Positions 1 through 12,177 of a stretch of DNA of 64,000 nucleotides are shown in pieces. Source of the stretch: Entomortierella parvispora (lineage: Eukaryota > Mortierellomycota > Mortierellomycetes > Mortierellales > Mortierellaceae); contig OY752153.1 of NCBI GenBank assembly GCA_963573315.1, positions 682,001-746,000 of the forward strand. The letters are read 5' to 3'. The notes under the pieces are model-generated. The model searched no databases. It had not been told where the DNA came from and worked only from the letters and a program-made list of their open reading frames with translations. Position numbers and translations under genes: made by a program. The first letter of the stretch is position 1; every line of letters begins with the position of its first letter.

Positions 1-123
1 CCCGCTACTTGACCTTCATTCCTCAACGCTGTTTCCACTGAACCAACTTCAACAACACAAAGACCGTTTTACGGCAACTTGCTCTTCTCAGAAAACAAAG
101 TAGCTTAACCTGCCAATCCAGCC

Positions 124-2993
124 ATGGCTGCCTCCACTGTACCCGTTGACAAGAACGACAGCCACTCGGGGGAGAGCCATCGGGCCGAGTCGAACGGTCA
201 TGAAACGGCTGCTACAGCTGCCCATTCTACCCACGCTCCAACTGCAGGATCGTCGTCGCCTCAGGTTAATGTTTGGGAAGCGCGCAAGGAGGCCATGAAG
301 CCATCGGCATTGAACGCCGAAACTGAGGGTGAAAAGCGAGTTGAAGGCTTGATTGATAACATTAAGGGAGTCTCCTTGGGTAAGTCGTACGCTCTTCCAA
401 ACCCGCATTCCCTCACCACCTGCCATCGGGAGATTGATGCTGTAGTGGGATCGATCGGTGGAACAAGGATCTTTTTCATTGATGTTTTTGATCTTGATAT
501 TGCTGTCCTGGCAATGGCCAGGGTGCACCCTTCCTTGCAGGCTTTGGCTGTAGCAGGGCCAAAGACATGAAGAGTCATCGGGTCCTCGAATGAAACATTT
601 TTCAATCGCTTTTTTTTTGGTGGCCAACGGAATTTTTCTCTTGAGCGTGGGATTGCAAGTCACACACGTGCACAGTAACCGCTCCCGCAGTGGCCAAGCA
701 TGCTAACTCCAGTGCAATACTCTTCCTAAACCAGATTCCAAGGACGACGGAAAAAAAGGAAAGAAGGCCAAGAAGTCGCAGCAGGCCATTCCTTCATTGG
801 CTGACACCACTGTTTGGCCCGATCCAAGTGCCTCGGCCGAGAAAGAGGTCAAGGGCCGACGGGCCTCTGTACCTTCAATCTTCGATGACAAGCCCGCTCA
901 AGGCCAACGTAATGGTCACGCTAACGGCGGAAATCGCTCTGGCCAATCTGGCCGTGGTGGACGTAAGCAAACCTGGTCTGCATGATCAATGCGTTCCGAT
1001 CTCAAAGCTCCTTGTCTAGCTTTCTCACATTTATTTGTTTTGTCGTTTGGTTATTAGGCAGCACCAAGTCTGGTAACGGTCGTTCTGGCCAGCGCGGCTC
1101 TATTAGTAGTGCGGCGCTTTACCAGCAAGGTGTTCCTCATAATGCCTCCGAGGCATTGCGCGTTTTCATCCTCCAGCAGATGTAAGAATTGCCACCTGGT
1201 TCCTACACTGATATGTTACCCTTTGTTTCCTGTACTAATGCGTTTCCCACCCACCTACTATATCTAGGGAGTACTACTTCTCTATCGAGAATTTGTGCAA
1301 GGATGTCTACATGCGCAATCAGATGGACATTGAGGGCTGGGTCCCTTTGTCTCTGGTCGCCAATTTCAATCGTGTCAAGAACTTGACCACAGACCACGCC
1401 TTGATTAAGGATACCATCAAGCCAAGCAAGGTCATCGAACTCCAGGGTGACCGGATTCGCAAGAGAGGAGATTGGGCCAGCTGGATTTTTCCCAAAGAAG
1501 ATGGCGCCGTTCCTCTGAATACCCATCGCAGCTCATTCGTCCCGCCACCCAGAAGCCCCCACCCAGTGACCATCTCCTCCTCTCTCCCCGTCAAATCTGC
1601 GATTCCAGCGCAGGATGAGTGGCATATCAAGGCCAAGAAGCGCGGATCAATCGCTCACCCCGTCCCTCACGCGGCTGCGCCCACATCTAAGCCTGCCCCC
1701 AGCGCTGGTGACGACGACGATGAGGTATTCCAGTTTGATGATGACGCCTTGATTGGAAGCACACGATCTGGCACGGTTCAAAAGTACTATGTGAGCGATG
1801 AGGAAGACGAAGACGAGGACGAGTTTGACGATGACACAGTGGCAAAGATCCTGATTGTTACACAAAAGAAACGAGATCGATCGCACGGATCGTACGAGCG
1901 CAAGGCCATGAACGATGACATCAACGAAATGATCAACGAGGGGCTCTATCATTATGAACATGATCTCCAGCGCAAGCGTGGTGGAAACAACCGTCGTAGC
2001 AGCGTTGGTCAGTCAAACAAGAAAGTTGAGACTGTTTCAGAGGAACAGTTTGCGAGTATCACCGGCTCTCTGCCCGGCCGTGGCAACGTGAGCTCCAGTT
2101 TCAAGAACACCAATGGCCAACAAAACAGTGGCGAGACTGGAAGTAAGGGCAAGGGTGGACGAAGCAAGAAAAACAAGGACACTCCTCGATTCTATCCATT
2201 GAAAGGTGTCCAGGGTGGCAAGGGTGGCCGTGGAGTCGATACTCGTCAGCACTATGCCCAAGCGCCAGTCGGATGGGTTTTGGGTGATCAGCCTTTCCTT
2301 CAGTCGGATCTGCCTACTCAGTCGATGGGCAACTCGCCTGCTGGAATATCTATGGGATCGTATGCTGAGCAGTCCTTGCTCTCGACTTCCATCGATGTCG
2401 CTCATTCATTCCCAGCATTCCAACATCCTTCGCACGAACTTTTGCACGAGAATGGATTCATTCAGCACAAGTACTACAAGTACCACTACAAGGCCTTGAA
2501 GGAGCGGAAGAGACAGGGCATTGGTCACTCCCAGGAAATGAATACTCTCTTCCGGTTCTGGTCCCATTTCTTGCGTGACAACTTCAACAAGAAGATGTAC
2601 GCCGAGTTCAAGCGGCTGGCTGTGGAGGATGCCAATGCAAACTATCGGTATGGACTGGAGTGTTTGTTCCGATTCTACTCTTATGGTCTCGAGAAGAAGT
2701 TCAGATCGGATCTATTCTTGGACTTTGAGGCGTTGACATACGCCGACTTTGAGCACGGCTACTTGTACGGTCTGGAGAAGTTCTGGGCATACCTGTTTTA
2801 CCGCAAAGACAAAGCCAGAAGAAAATTGGATGTGATGGCGGAATTGAAGCCCTTGCTGGAGCGGTACAAGACCATTGACGACTTTAAGCTGGCGAACGCC
2901 AATGGTAGTAACCACAATCCGGCTGTTGCTACTGCTAGCACTGCCCCTGCCGCTCACGCAAGTCCCTATGTTGTGCCCAATCACGCATCTTAG
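124..2993 (+). CDS. LARP1: LARP1-type La-motif RNA-binding protein
   Basis: Four exons, 124-379, 735-962, 1058-1181 and 1268-2993, join to 777 codons plus stop, with GT-AG introns and preserved phase. Residues about 177-270 form a La motif (HTH fold) containing [11 protein letters not shown] and the region around RKRGDW. Residues about 586-730 form the C-terminal DM15 (LARP1) repeats, recognisable from the [18 protein letters not shown] helix and two later copies. Between them lies a long acidic and basic low-complexity linker. Proteins of this family bind mRNA, and LARP1 in particular binds caps of TOP mRNAs through DM15, controlling translation and stability of ribosomal-protein mRNAs in the cytoplasm. 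The start was chosen because the N-terminus carries a fungal LARP-like [10 protein letters not shown] stretch. A poly(A)-like AATAAA lies at 3137. The combination of La motif plus DM15 separates it from genuine La (LARP3) proteins. Confidence 0.93.
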
Positions 2994-3833
2994 ACGAGGC
3001 AATGAAACGTTACTGAACGTCCCTCCCTCCTTTTAGTTACTGTCGATTTTGCTTTGTAAATACTCTTTTTTGTCTGTTGTAAATATTCTTCTTCATTTTC
3101 ATCCCCAAAAAAATATCCCAACCCTATTGACCTCCAAATAAACAAGCTGTGAAATGTAACAGAGGAAAGACTCGAATGATGGCGAAGACATTACCAAGCA
3201 GTTTCTCCTTCAAATATCAATCCCAGTCGGGCACAACCTCGATGGCCTGCCTGCCTGGCTTATGCTCCCACGACAGGTTGGAGAAACATCGAACATTCAT
3301 TCTTGTTGGCAAAAATCATCGCGGTCGCGCTCGGGCCGCACGTTCTGCTGAAGTTAGTTGTACCCTCAAAGCGGGATGGAGATCGACAGTAAAGAGTAAA
3401 TTAATCTGTGCCATGTCTTCCTAGTGAACTTCAACGTCAACCTCTTTGAAAATCTCAAAAGAAAGCCTGTTCCTCTGGCTTACTGTCTATTCAGGACTTA
3501 CTGTCTATTCAGGGCCTCTTCTTCCCCCTAAGCGCTGCCCTTCCTTCTACTATATTCACTTGTTCTCTCCTCAAGAGAAGCCCCTTTTTTTCTTTTATCA
3601 CTCGAAAAATACCTACTTCTTGCGCGACAGTTACAGGGCAGTAAGATATCTTCCCCAGGCACGTTTTGTTGTTATGTCTATAGGGAGGGGCCCGTACAGG
3701 CAGTGCACAGATGACAAAACATCGGGAGTATCCCCAGCAGGACGAAACGAGATGACAGCACCTTCTCTCTACAGCACTTCTCTCTTTTTTCCCTTTTTTA
3801 CAACCGCTAACATACAAAAGTGTCATCGACGCC
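2994..3833. other. Intergenic: LARP1 3' end and MFS promoter
   Basis: No coding sequence is convincing here. The left part is AT-rich 3' UTR with AATAAA at 3137-3142. The right part is pyrimidine-rich and leads into the transporter start at 3834. A short direct repeat, two copies of CTTACTGTCTATTCAGG, lies at about 3479-3514. Confidence 0.6.
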
Positions 3834-5698
3834 ATGTTTCCCCAAGATATCCATAGCCAGCCTCAGGAACAGTCAGTATTTCCAAAACATCTACAGAGGC
3901 AGCAATTGAGCCTGCAAGGGTCAGAGGCAGCAAATCCTTGCCAACTTGACAATATTAGCGATGATAGCATCGACCACATTGTGTGTGGTACACCTTTCAG
4001 AAGTCTAGAATCCAGAGATACGAAGGACGCAAACAATGGAGAAGAGGACATTAGTTCTCGACAACTCAACACTCCCCACGATCCAGAGTCAGTGATCATT
4101 GTCCAAGAAAACAACGAGTACCCGGAAGGAGGATATGGCTGGCTAGTGCTCGTCTCTACCTTTGTTAGCGCATTTTGGTAGGCTCCTCCTCTCGACCCAT
4201 ACTCACAGATGCCTTGGGAGGCCAGATTTTTGACGACGACTGACACTTCCTACCATAGGTGCTTGGGGTTTCCTTTTTGTTGGGGTGTCTTTCAAGAGTA
4301 TTTTTTACAGACGAAGACATTCCCAGGAGCAGATGCCAGGCGACTCTCATGGGTCGGGAGTCTAAGTTGCGCCTGTATCTTCATCGCAGCTCCAGCGATC
4401 GTAATAATGACTAGTAGGATAGGGACAAGGGCTGCCCTGACCGTTGGACTGTTCTCAGTGATGCTGGGGTTCGTCGCAGGGAGCTTTGCTACGGAATACT
4501 GGCAGTTGTACCTGACTATAGTAAGCACTATTATCGGTACGCTTTAGTGTTGTCATTTGTAGAAGGTACATTGAGGTGCTGACGTTGTCTCGTCTCTCGA
4601 TCTGTCCAGGGCATTCTCTATGGTTTAGGCGGAGGTACAGTCTACTTCAGCGCTATCACCGTCCTTGCTCAATACTTTCACAAACGACGAGGAGTTGTGG
4701 TGGGCATTGCAATTTCGGGATCTGGCATCGGTGCGACAGTCATGGCGCCACTTTTACGCTGGATGCTGGTTCAGATCGGCTTTCGATGGTCAATGAGGAT
4801 CATAGGAGGAGCCATGTTTGTTTGTCTGGGTTGTGCATCGTTCTTTGTTCGTCCTTACCAACGCCAGACAGTCATGTACTTTTCAAATACTCCTCTTGCA
4901 CCATCACCTTCCCACCAATCCATTGTGTTCGATCCAGATTCTACCACGCCAGAGTTATCCATAATCGCCAGTGGAACTGCACATCGTCCAGAACCATCTC
5001 CGCCAAGTCTCGACTTTCGACTCTTCAAAAGTTTGTCATTCAGTCTCATCTTTTTGGCCACCAATCTGTTTGCGCTCGTTTACCTCGTACCCTTGCTTTT
5101 GGCGCCCTCGTTTGCTACTTCAATTGGTCTCTCTGCTGCTGAAGGGGCAACAATGATCAGTATTGCATCTGCTGTAGGGATAGTGGCCAGAGTCCTTATA
5201 GGTTATTTGGCTGATCGGTACGGCGTCCTGAATGCCACTTTGATTTGCTGCACCATAACCGGTTTAGCATGCTTGACTCTTTGGCTTAATGCGGCCTCTT
5301 TCATAACCCTGGCAGCCTTCATGGTGTTTTACGGGTGTTTTGCGGGGTCATCAATTATGTTGTTCCCGGTTGCAGCAACAAAGGCCGTCAATGTCCTCTC
5401 GATCACCACCACCCCTAACAACAGTGGCACCAGTGGTCCCATCAGCAGTGTCGGACCAGCACCCGCATCCTCGAGAACAGGAGACACTGACGGCATCTCC
5501 TCAGCGCTTGGATTCATCTTTTTTGCTCATACAATTGGATACCTCTTTGGAACGCCCCTGGCCCAGTTTCTGATCGAGAATCAAGGCGGCCGTTACGCAG
5601 GCGCCATTGCATTTGTGGGAGTGTCAAACCTCGTTTGTGCTGTAATCGTGTTCGCGGCAAGAGTCAACTCGAGCAAAAGTTTCTGGACGAGAATTTGA
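3834..5698 (+). CDS. MFS transporter, monocarboxylate porter-like
   Basis: Three exons, 3834-4177, 4259-4520 and 4610-5698, encode 564 residues. A hydrophilic N-terminus of about 100 residues ends in PEGGYGWLVLV, matching the MCT-family signature at the start of TM1. About twelve hydrophobic segments follow, split by a cytoplasmic loop of about 70 residues rich in Pro and Ser (DNA about 4860-5010) between the two six-helix halves. GVVVGIAISGSGIG in the fourth or fifth helix and the RR/KR loop before it fit the major facilitator superfamily. The family moves monocarboxylates, riboflavin or related small acids across the plasma membrane, and the substrate cannot be told from sequence. The stop is only 21 bp from an oppositely oriented tRNA gene, so its mRNA 3' UTR probably runs antisense through the tRNA. 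Confidence 0.88.
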
Positions 5699-5719
5699 AC
5701 AAAACAAAAATAAACCATT

Positions 5720-5793
5720 CGCTCCCGGGTGGGCTTGAACCACCAACCTCCTGATTAACAGTCAGACGCGCTAACCAATTGCGCCACGGAAGC
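5720..5793 (-). tRNA. tRNA-Asn (anticodon GUU)
   Basis: The minus strand folds as a 74-nt cloverleaf without intron. The seven-base acceptor stem pairs GCTTCCG (5787-5793) with CGGGAGC (5721-5727), with one U-G pair, and the discriminator base is G. The D-arm contains GGTTAGCGC, the anticodon GTT is at 5757-5759 within CTGACTGTTAATCAG, and the T-arm contains GGTTCAAGCCC, the internal B box. The 3' CCA is not encoded, as expected for a eukaryote. T-rich runs just downstream on the minus strand (complement of about 5698-5712) provide a Pol III terminator. Confidence 0.96.
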
Positions 5794-5848
5794 TTTCACT
5801 CGATATCGATCTAATTTTATTTTCCTTGTCGACCATGAGACTATCCAA

Positions 5849-5858
5849 GTCACGTGAC
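5849..5858. promoter_or_regulatory. Palindromic E-box GTCACGTGAC
   Basis: A perfect 10-bp palindrome with the CACGTG core and the RTCACRTG extension recognised by bHLH factors of the Cbf1/USF/TFE type. It sits about 150 bp upstream of the SEC5 start and 56 bp upstream of the tRNA-Asn 5' end, so it could serve either unit. Binding is inferred from the motif only. Confidence 0.5.
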
Positions 5859-6004
5859 ACTCTCCAGCGATATGGCGCCCCTTAACTTTCTCCTTTGACC
5901 TCACGAGCATGCGCCCATGCATGCATTTCCATGAACTTCCTCCGCAAAGCACCCCTCACCCCCCCAGTACACGTAGCACTAAACAGAAGGTCATAGTGTA
6001 TAGG

Positions 6005-9000
6005 ATGGCCTCAACCATCCGTGACAACAAGGACATTGAGCGTATGTTCCAACAGTTTGTGCTCCTAGACCTAACGCCAGTTGCACGCGTGTTGTTCCTG
6101 GAAGCATGTCCATATGTTGATGGCGACCGAGCTGAAGAGCAAAAATAGGGCTGTCTCTTACCAAATGATAACTCATATCTCCCACATTAGTCCTCCGCTA
6201 CTACCATCTCGACACGCTCAGGCCCGATGCCTGGGTTGATGAGGAAGACTTGCCATCGTGGGTCCATGATGATGACATTTCTAACGACGACCATGGAGGG
6301 CGGACTACCCCTCGAGAGCGCAGGAATAACAGCGTCAGCCAAAGCAACGCGGACGATGACATGTTCACAATGTCAGAGCAGACAGACTTACTTGGACTTG
6401 TCAATGGAAATATTCTAAAAGGAAAGAATGTGCGCGGGGATGGTACGTTACTTGTTATACCTTCTGAGGAAGAAGAATTGGAGGAGGACTAAATTTGAAG
6501 ATTAGCCTGTCATGCTCACTTATCTCCCTTCGATTATCGATTATAGCGCACCTCATATCCTCGACTCAGAAGAGCTTCAATCCTCAGCGGTACTTATATG
6601 CAGTGCACGCAGACACCTCCTATGATGATCTTGTCGTGGGCGTAGACAGGCTCAAGGCCTCTATCGACCAGCGTTCCTCGGGCCTCAAGGTCTTGGTCCA
6701 AAACAACTTTGACCGTTTCGTTAGCGCCAAGAACGTCATTGACTGTGAGTTTTATGACCCATGTCTTCAGCGGTTTCTCTGGTTCGGAGAAGACGACTCA
6801 CTAATGTACCTTTTTACTTCCCCCCCCCCCCCAGCCGTTTATGATGATATGAAAGAAAAGACTTTAAACGAGGCTCAAGATTTTGGAACGCATCGCCTGA
6901 ATACCATCCTGCGAGGTATGCTACATTACCGGCAAAAACCTTTATGAATAAGGCGCAAAAACTTACATAATGGATCCCCCTCTCATCTAGAATCGTACGG
7001 AAAGGCTCATGAAGTTATCAACCCTGTTCTCGAACGCCGGGAAAAAATCGAGAAGCTCCGTTCCACGGTCGGACTCTTGGAACCCTACCGACTGTTTTTC
7101 AACCTGCCCAACACCCTTCAAGAGAGTATCAAACAAGGAAAATACCAACAGGCAGCGCGCGACTACAACAAAGGCAAAGTTCTCTTGGCTCAGGCTTTCC
7201 CTTCCCGTTCCTCCACTGCGTCATCAACAACAGGAGATAATGCTTCAACACACTCTCAGTCGACACTTTTGGAGACCAAACGCAAAGTCTTTGATAGAGT
7301 TTGGTCCGAAGTCGAAAGAATTGTTGCCAAACTAAGAGCAGATTTGGAGTTGCAGTTGGAGGAGCCTTGGCGTGGAATGGAAGAGCACGAACGCAACATC
7401 AAGTAAGAACGTCGTCGACTTACACCTGTTCTTATTCGCTCCAAGCAAGGGCAAAGCAAGCATGCTAATGTTTCATCTCGTTAAAATTGTAGGTTGCTGT
7501 TTGAGTTGGACACTTCTTCAGATCCTGTGTGGCACTGTTTGTCTAGTCAGTATAGGTGGATCAAGAAGATCATGACAGAGTCATATGATGAACAAGTCAT
7601 CTTAGTGGAGGAACTCCGTAAGAGCGACGATGTTCTTCAAAGTCAAAACATGACGGCGACAGGCAGGACAGTTCTCTTCCGACAAATTCTGGCTGCGATC
7701 AAATCAAGCGAGTTTGAAACTATGTTTTCCAAGGAGCCGGAGGTTAGAGTCTGGATGGCGATTTTGTCGGGTGTGAAGACTTTGTCAGAGCTGTTGCTGC
7801 GATTACTCCCAGATTTCTGGAAATTAGCCACGGCTTTCATGGAGGGCAAGATCCAAAAGGTAAGAGAAGATGATGATTTATTCGCCTGTTTTTTCTTTTT
7901 ATTGTTCTTTGCACGTTCACCATTCTGACGAGATTTTCGTACTTTGCGTTACTGATAGGTCCAAAAACGAAGAACAGGGGTACAGGTCGATCCTCAACGA
8001 GCAACACAGTGCAACGACATGGTCAAGGATATCGTTCAGTTGTATGCCGGTCAGATGAAGTATATTCTCATCAAGACTCTAATTGCCCCTGGTCATGAAG
8101 GCCAGGATTCTGAGTCTGCCCAGGAAGCTACTGGACATCCCAGAACTGAAAACGCTGTAGTGTCAGGATTCTTTTTAGGCAGGATCATTACAGAGGTCAG
8201 CAACTGTGTCAATGACATCAGTGGGCTGAGTCTGCGAGGAGGGGCATTCATGGTCTTGGTCGACATGATGCAACAAATTCGATGGAAGTTTGTTGAAACC
8301 ATTTGCGAAAACTGGGGCGAAGGTAAGACTGGTATCTCATACATTATCAATTCCATGCAAGTGCCTGATTGTTAACTCTCTTTTTTCAATTTGTATTGAA
8401 ATAGATGCCAAGGTGTTTTACCGACATGAGGATTGGACTTTGCAGACAGAAAACTCTCAAATTACGTTGTTCGTGGGACTTTTCTACCAATTCCACGAGC
8501 ACTGCCTTAGATCCGCTTACAAATATGCGAGCATCTGGACTGCGACTGCTGAGGACTCTGTGCCAAGCGACGAGGCGTCTGCAGTTGTCCCTGGAGAGTA
8601 CACGGAAAAAATCCGAAAGACATTCCTGGATGCGCTGTATTCTTTCCTCGATGGACTAGTTCATTTGGCTTTTGCAGATGCAGAGAGGGCAAACCAGGAT
8701 GCAGATCAGCATCTAAGGTCAGGAGCAGGATCTCTGGAGAGTCTTCACGGAGGCAGAAAATCCAAGGTGATCGATATTACAGAGCTGGACTCGAGGATCT
8801 TGATCACAATTAGTAACCTGAGCGAGCTTCGATCCGTAACAATCCCCAAACTACTCGGGGATATGGAGAGGATTTGTGGAATCAGTATGACCGATGATGG
8901 AAAGGTAATCTTGCGTTTTAGCATTTGTAATTACGTGTCAGCCCCCTTTTTGATATCCACTAATAGGCAATATTGTCCGATATGGCATCTGTAGACACTT

Positions 9001-9609
9001 GTGGAGGTTGTGGATCAACTAGACAATATTTTGTTTGAGGATTACATCAAGCGTAAGACAGTCGTTGCAAACCGAGTTATCACGGATGGCATTCTTTACG
9101 GAGGAATCGATTGGTTTTCAATTGCCAAGCCTACAGGTAAGCGCTCACGCCGGTGTTATTATCTGTTCAGTCTTATTCGCAGGCTAACATTCGATCAATT
9201 CTTTCCTTTAGGTGTTCACTCTTTCATGTACGAGGCTCTGCTGTCCTTGGTGGTCGTCCACGCACAGATTTCCGAAATTGCACCCCCTCTGGTCTTCAGA
9301 GCTCTATCTGCATTGCTGATCAACATGGCGCAGGACTGTCTTCGGTGTTTTCAACAAGTGGAGCGCTTTGGCATGGGAGGCATGCTGCAGGCGACTCTTG
9401 AGATGGAGTTTATGAACCACACCCTCTCCCAGTACAAGAGCCCATCCTCGGACGAGATCCTGCAGATGATTTACGCCGCAGTGGACCGCGCTTATCAACC
9501 AGAAGGAGGAGAGAACTTGCAGAATGAAATGGCGGGCTTGAAAAAGCTGCTTATGGATGCAAGACATGCGACACAAGTACAGTTCTTGTGCTTCAAAAAG
9601 CCAAAGTAA
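6005..9609 (+). CDS. SEC5: Exocyst complex component SEC5 (EXOC2)
   Basis: Ten exons (6005-6041, 6191-6442, 6547-6744, 6835-6915, 6991-7402, 7493-7859, 7959-8322, 8405-8904, 8995-9136, 9212-9609) join in phase to 916 residues. The N-terminus has the Sec5-type LLRYYHLDTLRPDAW helix, then an acidic stretch. The coiled-coil core carries HADTSYDDLVVG, LVQNNFDRFVSAKNVID and the GLLEPYRLFFNLP block ending in QGKYQQAARDYNKGK, all typical of Sec5. The C-terminal half is helical CorEx/CATCHR-like. Sec5 is a subunit of the octameric exocyst, which tethers secretory vesicles to the plasma membrane at growing hyphal tips and interacts with Rho/Ral-type GTPases. The first exon is only 37 nt. Intron 3 ends in an unusual pyrimidine tract that is almost pure C before its acceptor at 6834. 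AATAAA lies at 9652. Confidence 0.93.
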
Positions 9610-9985
9610 ACATCCTTCATATCGTTTAATTAACCATTGGAGTCTTGCGATAATAAAGATTCGTAGAGACCAGTGTATGTTTATTATCAGGATCGCAAAG
9701 TAATACTCCAAAACCATGCTGATAACCTCAGAGTGGGAGCTGCCACATGGTGAAGGAAGAGGTGGACAGGAATGGGACAAAAAAGGCAAAGCAGAAAGAA
9801 GAAAAAAGAAGTGTGCGCGTGCGTGCCGTTTCATCCATCCCACATCCCATCTCGTTCCATCCATCCATCCATTGTTCATTTCGCTGCCCCTTTGCTGCTT
9901 TCTAGTCGCGTCCTCGTCTTTGACCCGAGTTCTCATCCAACCTTTCTTGCCCTCTCCTTCTTCCATCGCGCTCATTGCGCGCGTC

Positions 9986-11749
9986 ATGGGCACCGTCTTG
10001 GCTCCTTTCGTGCATTTGGCTCTTGACAACGTACTTATCCGCGACGAGATTACCTCATCGCTCCACCAGGCTGACCTCGCCAGCTGCACCCTCGTCTCCT
10101 GGTCCTGGAACGAGGCCTTCTCGCCCATCCTCTGGAAGACCCTTTACTTTCGCCACCAACAGGATGTGGCTCAATTCCAAACGAACCACAGTTTCGCCCG
10201 CCTCGGTGGCAGGACGCTGTCTCCGATGCAGGAGGGATTGATAAGAAACAAGCGCCATGTTCGCTTCATCCACAGCTACTTTTGCTACACTTTTCAAACC
10301 TCGCTCTTGGTATCCCAGCCCGAGGATTCGAGCCGAGGCGACGCTCTGCTGGAGCAACCGTTCCCGAGCCTCATCGGACTCGACACGCTGGCGTCCGAAC
10401 TCCACAACAAAGGCATTGTCGACACGACAAACACGGAAAGGCTCCTTCAGTTTGTCACTTTGAACATTTCACTCTCAACCCTCACTTTATCCAATTTTCC
10501 TCTGGCAAGTGTAGAAATCTCTAGGTTGCTAGGAACCACTTTAGAGACCCACCCCAACCTGGATTCTGTCAACATTACTTGCTTCAAGTCTGCAGATCGT
10601 TCAAGTATACGGCATGTGCTTCGAGGAGCTGCACTAGGCAAAGTAAAGAAACTAGCAGTGATATGTCGGTCCACAGTAGCCTGGGATGACGAACCTCTTT
10701 CAGCACTCGAGCCGAATGCAACATCGCCTTTCCAGTTACTACCCAACAATTACAAGTCCGGATTGAAGGAATTGACATTGGAAGCGAGTCTGACCCACGC
10801 CTTTGACAAAACACTTTTGCCTCTCCTCCAAAACTGTCCCAACCTACAACAGCTTCATATACCCCAGCTTGCCTACATTGCAGAGGACCAGGACGCCATA
10901 GTGGAACAGGAGTTGGGCCCGGCTTTAAAGAAATGGTGCCCTAAATTACGAAATTTGGACCTTGGCTGTTCATTGGCAACTGACAAGGCTATGGTATCGC
11001 TGCTGAGCAACTGTAGTTCACTGGAAAGCCTGACTTTCTCAAGTCCGCTTTCCATGGGACCCTTATCAACAAAACTGCTTGTGGATTCAAACCTGTATCA
11101 CAGCACTCTTGAGCGACTGGATATCAGGCTTTGCACTGGTGTGGATAGCAAGGATCTACAGCTTCTCTTGGTTTCATGTCCAAATCTCACCGTGTTCCAG
11201 TCCATCTGGAATGGGGAGAGTAATGGTGGCAGCGAAAGCAGTCAAGGAGGCTATGGTCGGTATCATGGTCTTCATGAGGCTCGGATTCAGATCCAGGACC
11301 TGCCACTGGTCAATGGACCTGCCTGGGCCTGTCGTCGGCTTCGTGTTCTTCATGTGGGATTTTCAGGATTTGCCAGTCTGAATGATGCCAGCGATCAAAG
11401 CGAAATCGAGACCAGCGCCATTGCCCACCGCTACCTCGATCATATATATTCCCAGCTTTCAAAACTTACAGAACTCCGGACGTTAGTCCTTGCAGGGGAC
11501 CTGGCTGTTCAAGGGAGTGGGCCCACAATCGCAACGTTCGAGTTTAGCCTCCCCGGTGGGTTGGATCGGCTCGAGCCTTTGCGTCAGCTTCAAGAGTTGG
11601 ACCTGACAAAGATCCCACGGGACAATGTATCGGATGCAGAGATTGTTTGGATGCAGAGTCATTGGCCGCGACTTCAAAAAGTCATTGGATCAAACGGCAG
11701 GATACATTTTGACCGCGCAAAGGTTACCAAAGAGACCTGTTCTGCATGA
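9986..11749 (+). CDS. F-box-like / leucine-rich repeat protein
   Basis: A single exon of 587 codons. The ATG at 9986 was chosen because the sequence upstream is pyrimidine-rich leader and the protein then opens directly with an F-box-like segment: residues about 5-50, with HQADLASCTLVSWSWNEAFSPILWKTLYF, match the F-box helix pattern. The remainder is a string of irregular LRRs of about 25-30 residues (LTLSNFPL, LKELTLEASL, LRNLDLGCSL, LESLTFSSPL, LQELDLTKIP). Such proteins usually present substrates to an SCF ubiquitin ligase through Skp1. No substrate can be inferred. It shows the same overall plan as the genes at 45.8 and 47.3 kb and the pseudogene at 24.2 kb. AATAAA lies at 11762. Confidence 0.85.
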   Translation: MGTVLAPFVHLALDNVLIRDEITSSLHQADLASCTLVSWSWNEAFSPILWKTLYFRHQQDVAQFQTNHSFARLGGRTLSPMQEGLIRNKRHVRFIHSYFCYTFQTSLLVSQPEDSSRGDALLEQPFPSLIGLDTLASELHNKGIVDTTNTERLLQFVTLNISLSTLTLSNFPLASVEISRLLGTTLETHPNLDSVNITCFKSADRSSIRHVLRGAALGKVKKLAVICRSTVAWDDEPLSALEPNATSPFQLLPNNYKSGLKELTLEASLTHAFDKTLLPLLQNCPNLQQLHIPQLAYIAEDQDAIVEQELGPALKKWCPKLRNLDLGCSLATDKAMVSLLSNCSSLESLTFSSPLSMGPLSTKLLVDSNLYHSTLERLDIRLCTGVDSKDLQLLLVSCPNLTVFQSIWNGESNGGSESSQGGYGRYHGLHEARIQIQDLPLVNGPAWACRRLRVLHVGFSGFASLNDASDQSEIETSAIAHRYLDHIYSQLSKLTELRTLVLAGDLAVQGSGPTIATFEFSLPGGLDRLEPLRQLQELDLTKIPRDNVSDAEIVWMQSHWPRLQKVIGSNGRIHFDRAKVTKETCSA

Positions 11750-12177
11750 AAGAGATGAGATAATAAAAAGGTGGGGCTGTCCTGTCTGTGTAGTATGCTG
11801 GTGGAGGACGTGGTGCTTCTGGACACTCTGGAGGAAGAAAGGTGATTCAGGTGAGTGGGAACCCTCGCTTCCCATCGGTCCGTATTTCACCACAAGTTAC
11901 TTTGGGGGATGTTGACCTCAACGCAAGGGTGATCTGGTTTATACAAAATGAGCGACGTTGAAGTGTGTTCTATTTGATTCCTCGAGCTAACCCTGCACCA
12001 AAAAGACTTCAAACTCTTGGACGCGAAAGTAAAACGATCCAGCCAAGGCCACTGTCGACGCTCCAGGACCACAATAAGAGGACGGCATCGTAGACGATGA
12101 CTGACAAGTCAGATTACAGTTCTAAGGATTGAACAAAAAATAAAATAAAATAAAATAAAGGAAGAAAAAAAAATTAG
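11750..12177. other. Convergent 3' intergenic region
   Basis: Lies between two convergent stop codons. It contains AATAAA at 11762 for the plus-strand gene and a short AAAAT pentanucleotide array at about 12135-12160 near the minus-strand stop. No coding potential or RNA fold was recognised. Confidence 0.55.

Noticed and set aside
88-663. 191-codon open frame antisense to LARP1 exon 1
   Set aside because: Mirrors the coding exon and intron on the other strand, no recognisable domain, and is incompatible with the spliced LARP1 model.
9304-10128. 274-codon minus-strand frame over the SEC5 3' end and the LRR gene start
   Set aside because: Antisense to two confident genes, and its composition follows them. 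No family match.
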